Below are positions 10,144 to 21,829 of a stretch of 64,000 bases of DNA, in pieces. The notes beneath the pieces are model-generated. The model was given only the letters and a program-made list of their open reading frames with translations. It was not told the origin of the DNA and did no database searches. The DNA is from Pachyseris speciosa (Eukaryota; Cnidaria; Anthozoa; Scleractinia; Pachyseridae), in NCBI GenBank assembly GCA_016490735.1, contig JAEMWC010000075.1:1505001-1569000 (forward strand). The letters are read 5' to 3'. A program made the translations under genes and the position numbers. Positions within the stretch are counted from its first letter, which is position 1, and each line of letters begins with the position of its first letter.

Positions 10144-10357
10144 GAAATATTCTGCGGCCCTCGGCAACGGAAAAACTGTCTTACCCTCATATGCCTTGTG
10201 GTAACCAGGCCCAGGTCCAGCCAGGGAGCTGCTCTTTGTATCGTCACCGGATGTTCTAACGTGCCGTGTCTGCAATGGAGAGATAAGACGCAGTCCAGGT
10301 TCAGTTTTCAGAGGCGGCTTTTTTTTTTTGGAGTTAAATATTTCTTCCCCAGGGGGA

Positions 10358-10508
10358 AGTGGGCCGCACTCGGAGGTAGTGCTATACCGAGGCAACCCGT
10401 GGCTGGGACGAGGCAAGCCTCTTTTCCACAGCCCAGTTCCAAAAATCAGTTTAATATATGAGCTGCTCAATGAACAGCGTATCAGATATCAAGCTGATAA
10501 GAACAGAT
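10358..10508 (-). pseudogene. U2: U2 snRNA 3' portion, interrupted by E3
   Basis: It holds U2 nucleotides from 38 to the 3' end, with the Sm site GATTTTTGG and the stem-loop IV region. The tail of E3 abuts it at 10509. Confidence 0.9.
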
Positions 10509-10779
10509 TTTTTTTTTTTCATAAAAAGTTTATTTACATAAATCACAAGATTACAACGCTGGGGACAGGCACTAATACAAAATCGATACAGATACAAGGC
10601 TAATACAAAATCAGACACAGTTAACTAAATCAAAAGCTAAGCTACGACTATCCAGAATTCATTATAACACTCCGAGAACGTCCGGAGTAGGCAGCCAAGG
10701 AAAAGCAGTTTCCCTTAAAGAAGTCCTTGAGGCGGGCGAAACAAAGTCCTCACGTAAGGGCCCCTGATTCCGTACGAAG

Positions 10780-10796
10780 CCGCTAACAGCGCACAG
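10780..10796 (-). other. 3' UTR hairpin of E3
   Basis: In sense CTGTG-CGCTGTT-AGCGG. The loop is conserved. The stem is weaker than in E2, E5, E7 and E13, with about four pairs. Confidence 0.45.
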
Positions 10797-10821
10797 ACAA
10801 ATTACCGGAATAAGATAACAA

Positions 10822-13800
10822 CTAGATAGACAGCTTGAGGAGTCCATTTTCTATGGCACAGAAATCGGGTAAGACCCAATCGTCTCTAAAGCGAGCCTCA
10901 GTGAGGCGGAAGAAATCAAGGCGAATTCTGCGTCTTATGTCGCCGAGAACATAATTGGTAATCGCGCGGTGGTCCTCACAGCCATTGTAGAAAGTGGCCT
11001 TATTCCTAAAAATCCAGATGCCATAGAGAATGGACTTCACAACAAAACGTGTAAGCCGAGCCCGTTTACAATCACATGCGGGTTAGCGGAAAAAGAAAAC
11101 AAACAGCACATTTGCAACAAAGTTAGTCCCTAGAATCAGACTCAAAACAGGAACAAAGTGGCGCCACACACGTTTAACACGAGGGCAATTAATGAAAACG
11201 TGATCAATGGTCTCCCGCCTGGGACAGGAGGCACAAAACTTCTGAATTGATATAACCCCAGTTTTTGAGGGTATCACGAGTATTAACCCCTCGGAGAGTA
11301 ATGAGCCAAGGAAGGTCATTCTTGAAATTCTCAGTAAAGTTGTCCCGAACGAGAGACCAATGATCTTTTAAAGAAAAACCAGGGCCGAGTAAAGCAGTCC
11401 ACTCACGAGGGAGAATGGGCGGGGAAGATCCACGCGACAAGAGAGCCGCATAGATCTTCCTCGAAGACAAATCAGGAAGGTCGAGTTTATTCAAAGTATT
11501 CAGACAAGACTCATAGAAAGGCGTGGGCAAGGCCGCGCTAGGCGCTGAGACATCGCGCAACCTTGCCCACTGTGAACGTGAACTGGAGAAACGTCTACCA
11601 ATGAAATATTTACACAAAAAGAAACTACTGTCGCTAGGGTCGTCAATAATAGCAACAGCAGAAGCAAGTCTGAGAGCCTCACACTTAAGCCGAAGGTTAC
11701 ACAGGCTTAAACCCCCGGCATTAAGCGGCAGGCTGACAGACTTACGGCTAACAGTTTCAATACGCGAGCCCCAAATAAAAGGCCAGACTAGTTGGTTAAT
11801 CCGCGCGAGTACCCACGGTGGCATAATCAAAACGCGAGATAGATATAAGAACTTACTAAAGCCCAAAATATTTACAATTAGACACTTACCAACAAAAGAC
11901 AAAGAGCGTAGTTTCCAGAGGTTAAGAGACTTCTCAAGCTTGTTCAACTTAGGTTGCCAATTGTCAACCTCAGTTGGAACAGTGCTGAAGGTAACACCAA
12001 GAATTTTCATCTTTTTAACCCACGTGAGGCCGAGGGGCTCGTCAGCGCGATTTCTCCAAGCCCCCAGCCACATCGCTTCCGTTTTTGAGCGGTTCAGCTT
12101 GGCTCCCGAACCCCTCTCGTAGACCGAGATGAGGTCAAAGAGTTTCGCAAGAGATCGATCATCTTTCAAAATTGCCGTGGTATCATCGGCATAAACACGT
12201 ACCTTTGCTTGTTTTCCCCTGGCACCGGGCAAGAGAAAACCCCTAACCTCTGGGCAATTTCTGATCTGACAAGCTAAAGCCTCAACACATAGGATGTACA
12301 GAAGGGAGATAAAGGATCCCCCTGGCGTACCCCCCTGTGAAGAGGAATTTTCTCAGTTAACCAACCGTTAAGAATTATGCGCATGTAAGCGCCATTATAA
12401 AAATAGAAATCCATTTACGGAAATTGGGGCCGAAACCCAAATGCTCTAAGAGATCCATTAAAAAGGAACAATCCACGCGATCAAAAGCTTTTTCCTGATC
12501 AAGGCTGATCAAAATTGCTGTCTCATCGGTTCTTTCGATGTAGTCAAGAATATCTCTGGTCAGAACTACATTTGATGAGATGGAACGGCCCGGCACGGAA
12601 CACGTTTGATCAGGATCAACAATAGAGCCAATTACACGCGAAAGGCGGGAAGTGATAGTCTTGGAAATAATTTTATAATCAGCATTTAGGAGGCTAATCG
12701 GACGCCAATTCTTGAGATTTTCAAAGTCACCACGTTTCTTATAAACGAGGCGCGTGGCACTGCCTTGCATTGATTCACATAAACAGCCGTCTTCAAAACA
12801 TTCATTTGCGACTAGGAGCAACAAAGGTCCTAATGACTCCCAAAAATGACAGAAAAATTCCGCCGAAAAGCCATCCGGTCCGGGGGCTTTTCCACGGCTA
12901 AGGCCATTAGCTTATTCCGCGAGCTCGTCGAGACACAAAGGGCCCTCGCAAAGCTCGCACTCATCAAAAGAAAGGGAATTAGAAAAATTATTCAACAAGG
13001 ATCGCTTGCAATTTGGATCAATAATTTCGGGCGAAAACAGATTTGCATAAAAACGCACGTGCGCTCGTTCAACCTCATCCCGCATGGAAACTTTAACCCC
13101 GTTCTCATTAAGGATTGAAGAGAATATTTTTCTCAGATCGCTCACGTTCAAGACGGAAAAAATACCTAGTTGGCTTTTCGCCCTCTTCGAGCCATTGCAC
13201 GCGACTACGGATTTTTGCCCCTTCCAATTCCTGGAAAGCGAGTGCTTTTAAATGGCTTTCTAGGGCAGCGATTTCATCAACAAGAGAAATATTGCCTCCC
13301 AACAAAAGCTGTTTACAGGTTATTAGCCGATTAGTTAACATAACCCGTTCGCGGCAGAGAAGCTTACGCTTTTCTTTCGTGAACGTGATAGTCTCTGCAC
13401 GGAGAGAGCGTTTTAGGAAATCCCACCAATCTTTCACAGAGTCAAATGAATTCTGACAAGATGAGAGATCAGCAATGCGTTCTGAAATAAACGCGCAATA
13501 CTCAGAATCGGACAAGAGAGAAACGTTAAATTTCCAAAGTCCGGGCCCACGTGTGTATGAGTCATCAAGCGAGAAATGCAAGTCAACAAAGTCATGGTCA
13601 GAAAAAACACACGGAAAAATAGACGATGAAGTAATCGTAGAAACTAAGTGTTGTGAAACGAAAAATTTGTCCAACCGACTACCGATAGTATGGGAAGAAT
13701 TAAACCATGAAACCTCGTGAGATCTGGGGTGTAATTTCCGCCAGATGTCAACATAATTAAAAGAAGATTTAAAATCAGTTAGGTACTTCGCGGGGGTTGT

Positions 13801-14253
13801 GTTCCCTCCGAATTTATCGAGGTCCTTTTCATAGCAGTTAAAATCCCCACCGATTACGCGGGAGTCGGCTGGCAGGAAAAATTCGTGCAAGTTTTCAAAG
13901 AAAACTTTCCGCTCCGTCACATTGGTGGGTGCGTAAATATTAACAAAATTGATTTTACTAGCGCCGATCTGTACAAGCAAAGTGAGAACCCTCCCGGCTG
14001 AGTCCTTACGCCAGTTTAACACTTGACCATTGAAATTTTCAGAAAACAAAACGGAAACACCGCCTTGTCGACCGATGGCCGGGGACCAGTAGCTCGGTCC
14101 CCACCAACTAGAAGACAGGCGGGCAAATTCGACAGTATCAGAGATCAAAGTTTCCTGGATAAACACGAGATCAAAGGTTTTCGCGCGATCATAGATCAAG
14201 TGCTCTTTCCGGCGATCAAAATCCCTAGAATTAATTGTTAGGAGCTTGAAAGC
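10822..14253 (-). pseudogene. ORF2 of E3: APE endonuclease-reverse transcriptase, frameshifted
   Basis: Endonuclease blocks (QETLISD, GDFNCYEKDLDKF, SRLDKF, SDHDFV) lie in one long frame, 13108-14199. RT blocks RPISLLNADYK and QEKAFDRV lie at 12375-12824, and YADD with the thumb at 11204-12232. The zinc motif CASCPRRETIDH lies at 11083-11319 and the C-terminal end at 10822-11040. Frame changes fall near 13130, 12900, 12320, 11240 and 11080. The frame opens directly after the ORF1 TGA at 14254-14256, with no ATG before the first endonuclease strand (FKLLTINSR), as in E11. Confidence 0.88.
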
Positions 14254-16184
14254 TCAGCAGGGGGGGTCCTTGCGCTTGCGTGTATTTTCGTCCAAGTCCA
14301 TACCGTCTATTAAATCCTCTTCATCACCATCCCCAGGCAGGGGGTAAGTAGAAGGATCGTTAGGATCCGGATCTTGAGCTGCAGATTTCTGCGCCAGCGG
14401 CGCAAATACGCGCGATGGCTGCGTAGGTTTTCTCACCGGCAGAACAGATTTTGCCAGCGGGGCGGGCTTTCTCCTGCCCCCTGGCGTCCGGGCAGGCTGA
14501 GGTTTTTCCTTGACTTTCACCGCGATCTTCTTCAGTACTTCCTCCGTAATCTGGCCAGACTTTGGTGTAGGCACTGGCACAGGTGTAGGCACACCATCAA
14601 CAACCTCTGCCCACGAAAGAGCAGGTGTCGATGCAGATTCCACTGAACTAACAGGAACAGACTCGGGAACAGATGCAGATCCAGGGGCTGTAACCGACGC
14701 AGGGGTTACAACCGAAGATTCAGGCGTAGGTACAGGAAACGACTGACACGCAGGGGGCTGGTCGGGTTGTGACTGGAGAAGACCCTGCGAATCGAGGAGC
14801 AGAGCTGAGCCAGAGGAAGCCGATGTCTCGTCGCTCGGCTCCCCCAGCCCACCAGCCATAGAGGGCCCCGACTCAACAACCACAGGGTCAAAACTCGACG
14901 ACATCTCAGTAGGTTCGGCAGGTTGTTCTGGAGGTGTAGGGGTCCCTGTGTCACCGCCCGCGGCGACATCAGGGGGGTCCCCAGCGAAACCAGACTCATC
15001 AGACTGCGAAGACAAAGCCCCGCGGGCCTCCGGGAACTGGTCATCAACGTCAGCCGCAGCATTCTCTTCTCGGATCCACGACAGGTTTCCCTCAGTTTGG
15101 TCGCCCTCTGTTTCCTCAGTTTGGTAGCCCTGTGTTTCCATCGCGTGTTTCCATCGCGTGTGCTCGGCGGGGGCGCTCGTGCTACCTCGCGTTTTCATGA
15201 GTGCTCACAAGAGCGGGCTAAGTGTTGCCCGCTCTTTCAGATGCAGCAGTACATCGGTTTGACGCAAGATTTAGCAGGGTGGCCGAGGCCATCGCAGTTG
15301 AAGCAAACAATGTTCTGACAGTCAGCCGCTTTATGGCCGGATCGATTGCATTTTCGGCACGTTGGAATTTGGCCGTCATGCTGTAGTCTAATCAAAAACA
15401 TGCCAAAACGTAAAAAGCTCGGAATTGCGTGATGAACCCGCACTCTGTAGTGGCGAAGGCCGTTATTCACCGCCCCAATCTTTTCGGAACCGAAAGTACC
15501 GCGCCTAAACCATGCAACCTCACAGTAGGGCGATAGCCGGTGTATGATGGCTGAATCTGGCAATTCATAAGGGGCGTCATAAATCGTCAAGAATACCAAA
15601 CTTCGCTCCGCCGTGTTGGGAACAAAGTGCTTTCCCGGGCGTCTAGGGATTGCGAAAGTTTTCTTTTTCAAAAACGCATTACGCAGTTGTTCATTTTTAA
15701 AGGTAATGAAAACTTCACCAGAAGGTTTGCGCTGTAAACAACGCACGTGTCCAGGTTAAAAACCATCCTTTCCTAGAGCTTCGAAAATCTCCGCCGCAGG
15801 CATGAAACCATCAGTGTTAAAATAGGCCGAACATGGCCTATCAGGGACAACATTATTCGGATCAAAATGTTCTTTCTCGAAATCCGTCAGCCTGGCATTA
15901 TAACTAGATTCTCTCGATGCTTTAGCATAATTAGCATTCACAGGCACATCGTCCACGTGCAATGAGTCAAAATATTCCCGCTCCAGGCGTCCCACCTCCT
16001 CAACAAAAACCGAATTACAGTCGGAAAACTCATCGTCAGACACTTCGTCATAAAGTTCAATAGTATGTTCGCTCGCAACACTCACATTTTCATTTGACAG
16101 ACAAATTTGACAGAGCTTCGCCCTACAACGTTCCACTATTCTTAGCCAAAAGGCCAAGAAGCGATGCCCAAAATTGTTCGCCAT
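14254..16184 (-). pseudogene. ORF1 of E3: gag-like CCHC protein, frameshifted
   Basis: Three frames cover it. The acidic N-terminal part (YDEVSDDEFS) is at 15756-16184. The central part at 15237-15746 has CRKCNRSGHKAADC and CFNCDGLGHPAKSC. A Pro/Ser/Thr-rich C-terminal part at 14254-15198 ends KRKDPPC. The open frame at the 5' side runs through the U2 5' fragment, because the 200-bp deletion removed the normal start seen in E11. The product is inferred to be an RNA-binding gag homologue. Confidence 0.8.
16140..16165 (-). pseudogene. U2: U2 snRNA 5' end (nt 1-26), interrupted by E3
   Basis: In sense ATCGCTTCTTGGCCTTTTGG and CTAAGA. It has TTGG where most copies have TCGG at nucleotides 9-12, a change shared with the copy at 29808-29840. 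The promoter beyond is intact. Confidence 0.9.
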
Positions 16185-16636
16185 AGCTAGGGTGGTTCTT
16201 AGCTGCTACCCTCGAGATATGGTGGCGCGAATACTGTCGCTTCCCGAGGTATCCTTCTCACAGCTTGTCCCCCCACCCACTCCCCCTAAGGGTACTGACA
16301 GATCTAGAGCACCAGAGGTATTTAGGTATCGGAAAATACTGCTAACAAGGTTCAAAAATGGACCGTTCACGAAACATAAATTGCAAGTTAACATGAAAGT
16401 TAGCCCCTTGACAAGCAAAAAGTGTGGGAAAATCGATAACATTGAAACGAGGCAAGTCTTGACGATCGCCATACGTTGCTGTCTACAGCTGAGTTTGCAT
16501 TTCGAGGGAAGTTTGGCGCGCGTAACATGCGTGAAATTATGACTTGCGTTGATTAGGAATACTACCCAAGCCAGTGTCAAGAAATGCCTCGTTTACAAGT
16601 TCACTATAAAACAGTAAATTTGCACTGCCTTCTCTC
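16166..16636. other. U2 promoter and U2-to-5S spacer, unit 3
   Basis: Same content as 8595-9065, with scattered substitutions. No gene was recognised. Confidence 0.6.
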
Positions 16637-16756
16637 GTCTACGACCATACCACAGGGAAAACACCGGTTCTCGTCCGATCACCGAAGTTAAGCCCTGTCG
16701 GGCGGGGTTAGTACTTGGATGGGTGACTGCCTGGGAATACCCCGTGTTGTAGGCTT
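16637..16756 (+). rRNA. 5S rRNA: 5S ribosomal RNA, copy 3
   Basis: 120 nt. The A box is at nt 50-61 and GGATGGG at nt 81-87. It has tgactgcc where the other copies have tgaccgcc. TATA-like box upstream, TTTT terminator downstream. Confidence 0.95.
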
Positions 16757-17560
16757 TCCTTTTGCGTTTTGGCCACTTAAACTGAGCAATTTTCTTTTCC
16801 CCAACGGACATTGTTGCATTTCTGACAATTATCGGACGGCAAAATGGTCTTACAAACCAGAGAAAGGCCGATAAATTCAATTTCAACTCTTGAAAACAGT
16901 GAAGCCGCGCTGGAAGTTCGTCAGCGCGCGAGAATGTTTAAGTTTCCCTTGTGACATCAAATTAACGCTTGTGACATCAAATTATCCGAATAACAATCGC
17001 CCAAGGGACATTTGCCGGCTATTTGACAAGATTCCCACGCCTTCACGGCTTGAAACTACGTACAAAGCAAGCAAAATGAACAATCGGCGAACGAGTACAA
17101 TCAAACAACAACGTTCGCAACGATCTTTGCGACCATGGATCGCCGAATTTAACGGCTTCAAACAGCGCGAGCAGACCAAACAAGTTTTCAACGGCACTTC
17201 AAATGCTATCAACGGCAACAAAACAGAAAATTCTACTCACTGTTGGCAGACAGAAATGTCTTCGGCTGGTTCTTCGACCGAGGCGAGGTTTGGTTGCTTG
17301 CTTCTCTTTTTTTCTCCGTATTTCCACTTTGGCGCTGCAAGTGAACGCAGATCCAGAACAACGCGTAAATCATTGCCATCTCTGTGTATAATATAAAGAA
17401 ATCACAAACACAAGCAAACCTACCTTTTCCTCAGCCTCGGCGAACGATGTGCATTTCAGATCTCCTGTCTCGCTCGCTCCGTCCGTTATCGATCTGCAAC
17501 AAACCAATTCAAAACTTCCCCGCTCAGTTTATCAGTAACCAATTGCAACAACCGTCTAGG
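16757..17560. other. 5S-to-U1 spacer, unit 3
   Basis: Conserved spacer with the paired cttgtgacatcaaatta repeat. No gene was recognised. Confidence 0.6.
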
Positions 17561-17561
17561 C

Positions 17562-17598
<37 letters not shown>

Positions 17599-17604
17599 AT
17601 TATA

Positions 17605-17647
<43 letters not shown>

Positions 17648-17648
17648 A

Positions 17649-17695
<47 letters not shown>

Positions 17696-17723
17696 ATCAC
17701 AGTACCTCCCGCGTCAGGTAAGT
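17561..17723 (-). pseudogene. U1: U1 snRNA interrupted by E4 (nt 3 to 3' end)
   Basis: Everything from ACTTACCTGACGCGGG to the 3' end is present. E4 is inserted with the 17-bp duplication tcccgcgtcaggtaagt at 17707-17723 and 24590-24606. U1 nucleotides 1-18 are found again at 24591-24608 next to the promoter. Confidence 0.92.
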
Positions 17724-17744
17724 TTTTTTATGTTTAAGGCGAAT

Positions 17745-17778
17745 GATGGCCCCCGGTAGGGTGAGTGCAATGGCCACC
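17745..17778 (-). other. U1A-site hairpin in the E4 3' UTR
   Basis: In sense the stem GGTGGCC/GGCCATC (one G-T pair) closes a 20-nt loop that begins ATTGCACTCA directly after the closing C-G pair. AUUGCAC next to a C-G pair is the known recognition feature of U1A/SNF proteins on U1 stem-loop II. The loop is longer than the 10 nt of U1. It lies 22-55 bp from the element 3' end. Confidence 0.55.
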
Positions 17779-17854
17779 AGACAACAGTCTCATCCCGAAC
17801 AAAAACGAACGGGTTCGCCAGAAACGAGGGGTACACCAGTACGTCAAACATCAC

Positions 17855-17871
17855 CGAGGAATTGAACCTCG
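17855..17871 (-). other. tRNA T-arm-like hairpin in the E4 3' UTR
   Basis: In sense CGAGG-TTCAATT-CCTCG: a 5-bp stem and a 7-nt loop of the TTCRANN form, the geometry of a tRNA T arm and of a pol III B box. E8, E10 and E12 have different stems with preserved pairing. No acceptor, D or anticodon arm surrounds it. Confidence 0.6.
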
Positions 17872-17949
17872 CCCTCTACGGACACAGTACAAACATACAA
17901 GACAAAGACAGGACAAAATAACAAGTTAAAAAACGCAGGAGGCCGCAGC

Positions 17950-18230
17950 CATCAGAAATTTACACACTCACTCATACCGAGCCCTAGTACATCCAATTAA
18001 GGCGACCGAAGGGACACGGCAAAAACACACACACTCAAGCTGAGCCCTAGTACATCCAATTAAGGCGACCGAAGGGACACAGCAATGCACACTCATTCAA
18101 GCCGAGCCCTAGTACATCCAATTAAGGCGACCAAAGGGACACGGCAGGGAACACACTCATTCAAGCCGAGCCCTAGTACATCCAATTAAGGCGACCAAAG
18201 GGACACGGCGGGAAACACACACTCAGGCAA
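17950..18230. repeat. Tandem repeats in the E4 3' UTR
   Basis: gagccctagtacatccaatt followed by aaggcgaccgaagggacac recurs four times with a period of about 60 bp, separated by short variable cacacactcaagc-like segments. E8 (near 37500-37620) has single or double versions (ccccagtgcaaccaatgaaggagacc, ccccagtacagccagttaaggagacc). The copies in E4 are therefore an expansion of a shared 3' UTR block. Confidence 0.75.
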
Positions 18231-18264
18231 GGGGAAAAGAAAGCAAGAACCAGAAGAAAAAGAA

Positions 18265-21200
18265 CTAAATACCAGAGAAGGAAAACCGACCGTCTGCTAC
18301 GGAACCAATGACACCACTGGCACCCCACTGACGATGGAACAAACGACGACGCCGAGAAGAACGGAAACGCCTGAAGTATAACGGCAGATGGAATTTCACC
18401 CGAGCCTTAACTTGCTCAATAACCTCAAGCGCACCAGGACGGACGTCGCGGAAACGGTAGTCATTACGGGCATGCCAAATGAAGAACTTACAAACATTGA
18501 GGATATAGACAAAGACACGCGGAGTGTTACGAAGCTCATTCTGACTAAAACCAAACAAGACATGACGACAAACCAGGGACGGAACAGCAGGAGAAAAAAG
18601 AAACATAAGAGACTGGAGCCAGGAAGAACACTATGAGCCAGAGGACAAGAAAAGAACAAATGAGAAGGACACTCAAGATAATGGCCACAAAAACACTCCG
18701 GGTCAACATCATAACCAAAACCAAGCAGACGGTCGGCAGTGTAGTTAACACCATGAGCAATCTTCCAGGAGAGATCAATAACAGGACGGTCCAGGGCAAA
18801 GAAGAAGAGTTCCGCCCATGTAGAGGGCCAATAAAGGTCACCATACATGGGACGGAACTTCTCGACACAATGCGGTGAAGAACGGCTCTCAGACAGGAGA
18901 AACAGATAACAGGAATTCGCAGACATGCTGGAAGCGACACCAAAGTGATGAGGTGACAAAGAAGCCATGACGAGAGAAGAGCGACGCTCACAATAAGAGC
19001 CCTCAATCTCACGCCAGGTAGACAAGACAACAGAGTAAAATGGGGGCAGAGCCTTGGCATAAAAATCAGAAGGGGAGGACAGAACCTCAAGAGCAGAAAC
19101 ATCAAAGGAATACCAACACCAATATGAAAAGAAAGAAACCCAGCTAGACGGTGAGGATGCAAAACGTCTGATCCACTGAACCAGCAGGGAACAGACCTTA
19201 AGGCGAACATCCACCACCGAAAAGCCTCCAGCAGTTATAGGTTGAACAACAACGGAACGAGAGACCAAATCACGCTTACCCTTCCAAAAGAAATCAAAAA
19301 CAGTTTTATTCAACTCAGAAAGAACCCAGGGAGGCATGTGAATCAGGGAGGCCACATACCAAACCCGGGACAAGGCAAGAACGTTAATAACCAAGGCTCT
19401 ACCACCAAAAGAAAGGGAGCGCCGCTTCCAAGAAGAGAGCACATTCTCCACCGCAGTGATCCTGGGCCGCCAGTTATCTTCTTCAAGGTTCCCGGGGCCA
19501 AGAAAAACACCAAGCACCTTAATCCTGACCGAAGTCCATTCCAAAGCCACAGGGGGTCAACCCTTCCATTCCAAGCCCCAAGCCAAAGGCCCTTGGACTT
19601 GGACATGTTCAGCTTGGCCCCGCAACCTTTCTCAAACAAAGAATAAGTCCTAAAAACTGCCAAAATGGCATCGTCAGATGTAACAATGAGTGAGGTATCA
19701 TCTGCGTACTGAGAAATAGGGGACAAGGGCAAAGGAGCCCCAGGGAGAGAAAGACCAGTGATGCGTGGGTTGGCGCGAATGTTAACAGCTAGGACTTCAG
19801 ATACCAAAACATACAGCAAAGGAGACAAAGGACAACCTTGACGAACACGACGAGAGAGCGAAAAATATGAAGACAAGTAGCCATTAACATTCACCGCACT
19901 CTGGACACCAGTATAGAAAAAGTCCACCCAACGACTGAAAGAGGGGCCGAAGCCCATTCGACGAAGGGTGGCTCGCATAAACCCCCATTCCACGCGATCA
20001 AAGGCCTTTTCCTGGTCCAAGGAGAGAACAGCAACAGGGACGCCGGACAAGGTGGCATAGTCCACTACGTCCCTGAGGAAAGCGACATTCTCCCCTATAA
20101 ACCTCCCGGGAACCCCACATGTCTGATCCTTGGCCACAACAAGATGGATCACCTTAAGTAAACGTCCAGCAAGAACACGAGAAGCCAATTTATAATCAAC
20201 ATTCAGAAGGGAGATGGGGCGCCAGTTACGTGCGTCCAACTGATCTCCCTTCTTGAAGATAAGTGAAATAATACCTCTGCGTTGAGAGAGCGACAAGGAA
20301 CCAGTTTGATAACAGTAATTCAAGACAGAAATAAGATCAGAGCCGAGCACCCCCCAAAACTTAACATAAAATTCAATAGGGACGCCATCGGACCCAGGGG
20401 CTTTGCGCTTGGCCATACCAACAAGGGCCCGATAACACTCCCCAACAGTCAACACACCATCACACAGCTCAGCCTGATCAGAAGAAAGGGAAGACGAAAT
20501 ATTGCTGAGCAGGGAGTCCTGCACAGTAACATCAGTAGGAGACGAAGAAAAGAGAGACAAATAAAAAGAGGAAAAAGACGAGCAGAGATCAGACGGACTA
20601 GAAATAATAGAACCGTCAGACTCTCTCAACGCAGAGACCCAGCGGTCAGCCGAACGTTTCTTTTCAAGGCGAAAAAAGTACGCCGAGGAGACCTCACCCT
20701 CCTCAACCCAGCGAATCCGAGATCGAACCTGAGCGCCCCTAGCAATCTCAGTGTCAATGCGTGATATTTGGGCAAGCACCGAATGATAGGCGCCCAAACA
20801 AGAGAGCAAACCATCATCAACACGGCCCTTAAGGTGCTGAGCGAGCCGAGAAAGCAAGTCACAAGACTGCGAGCTCAGTCCCCGAGAACGCTCAACACAA
20901 TACGAAATAGTCAGACCCTTGATTTTGGCCTTATCCGCCTCCCACCATTCTGTTAATGTAGAAAAACGGAGCAAAGCTCGCTTCCAGTCCACCCAAAAGC
21001 TAGCAATTAGTTTGTAATACGCATCTTCCTCGAGGATGGAGGTATTGAGCTTCCATAAACCTGGTCCAGGGGGGATGACATCCGGAACAAAAACAGAAAA
21101 CACCAAGGCACAATGATCAGAAAAAGGGCACGGGACAATTTCACAGGAGGAGACAGAAGCAACCCAAATGTAGGGACAACCAACAAGATCGATACGGGAT

Positions 21201-21829
21201 GAGAGAAGACCATCCCGCCTGGACCAGGTAAAACCAGAAGAGGACGGGTGAAGATATCTCCAGATGTCAACACAGCAGGACTCATCAAATAGGCGGGTAA
21301 GGGCAATGGTGCTTTCCCGAGAGACATCACTGGGATCGGAGCCACAACGATCAACACCACGGTCAAACACAGTGTTAAAATCCCCAACAAGGACCGTGGG
21401 GATAGCCGGGTCAATGTTGGTGGAGACACTATCAAGGAAATGATCACGATCAGGGTTGCGGTTCGGAGCATACAGACAGGCAACACGAAAACGAACATCA
21501 CGCAATAGAAATTCACACTGAAGGAAACGACCATCATCGTCCGCCCATGAGGTAACAAACGACAAAGACGGACGAAACAACACAATACACCCACGAGACT
21601 TGTTACTACCAGGAGACACAGCGAACGAAAGACCTGAAGAACGAAACCAAGAGTCACACTCACTGCGCGAGGCACAGTGAGTCTCCTGAAGACAAATGAC
21701 ATCAATAGAGGAAGGAAAGGACCGCAACCACTGAAAGAGACCAGCTCGCTTCGAGGGGTCCCGCAACCCATTAACGTTAAGGGACACTATGGACAAAGCC
21801 ATGAGAGTTAAAGGAAAAGGAAAAACCAT
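18265..21829 (-). pseudogene. ORF2 of E4: APE endonuclease-reverse transcriptase, two frameshifts
   Basis: The ATG at 21829 overlaps the ORF1 stop as TGATG. Endonuclease blocks: SLNVNGLRD, QETH, GDFNTVFDRG, SRIDLVG, SDHCALV. RT blocks: RPISLLNVDYK, QEKAFDRVEW, VRQGCPLSPLLY, and YADD near 19700. The frame changes near 19545 (after the YADD and thumb start) and near 18620. The C-terminal motif CFCGHYLECPSHLFFSC resembles the CXC-H-C zinc motif of E8. The family differs clearly from the U2 elements in the RT core (QGCP against QGDP) and in the C terminus. Confidence 0.88.

Larger units (their letters stand above)
10509..16139 (-). mobile_element. E3: full-length APE non-LTR element in U2 (same family as E11)
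   Basis: E3 is closely similar to E11 through ORF2 and the 3' UTR. The 3' end carries a T/A run and an AATAAA-type signal (gtttatttac), and the conserved hairpin lies at 10780-10796. The 5' end carries cagagcttcgccctacaacg, shared with E11 and unlike the ggcgggtacttaggac 5' end of E2. Relative to E11 it lacks about 200 bp near the start of ORF1. It is inserted between U2 nucleotides 26 and 38. Confidence 0.9.

Noticed and set aside
10509..10520. T runs beside U2 as pol III terminators
   Set aside because: In the sense of the element they are the 3' A tail, and every one abuts the same U2 nucleotide.
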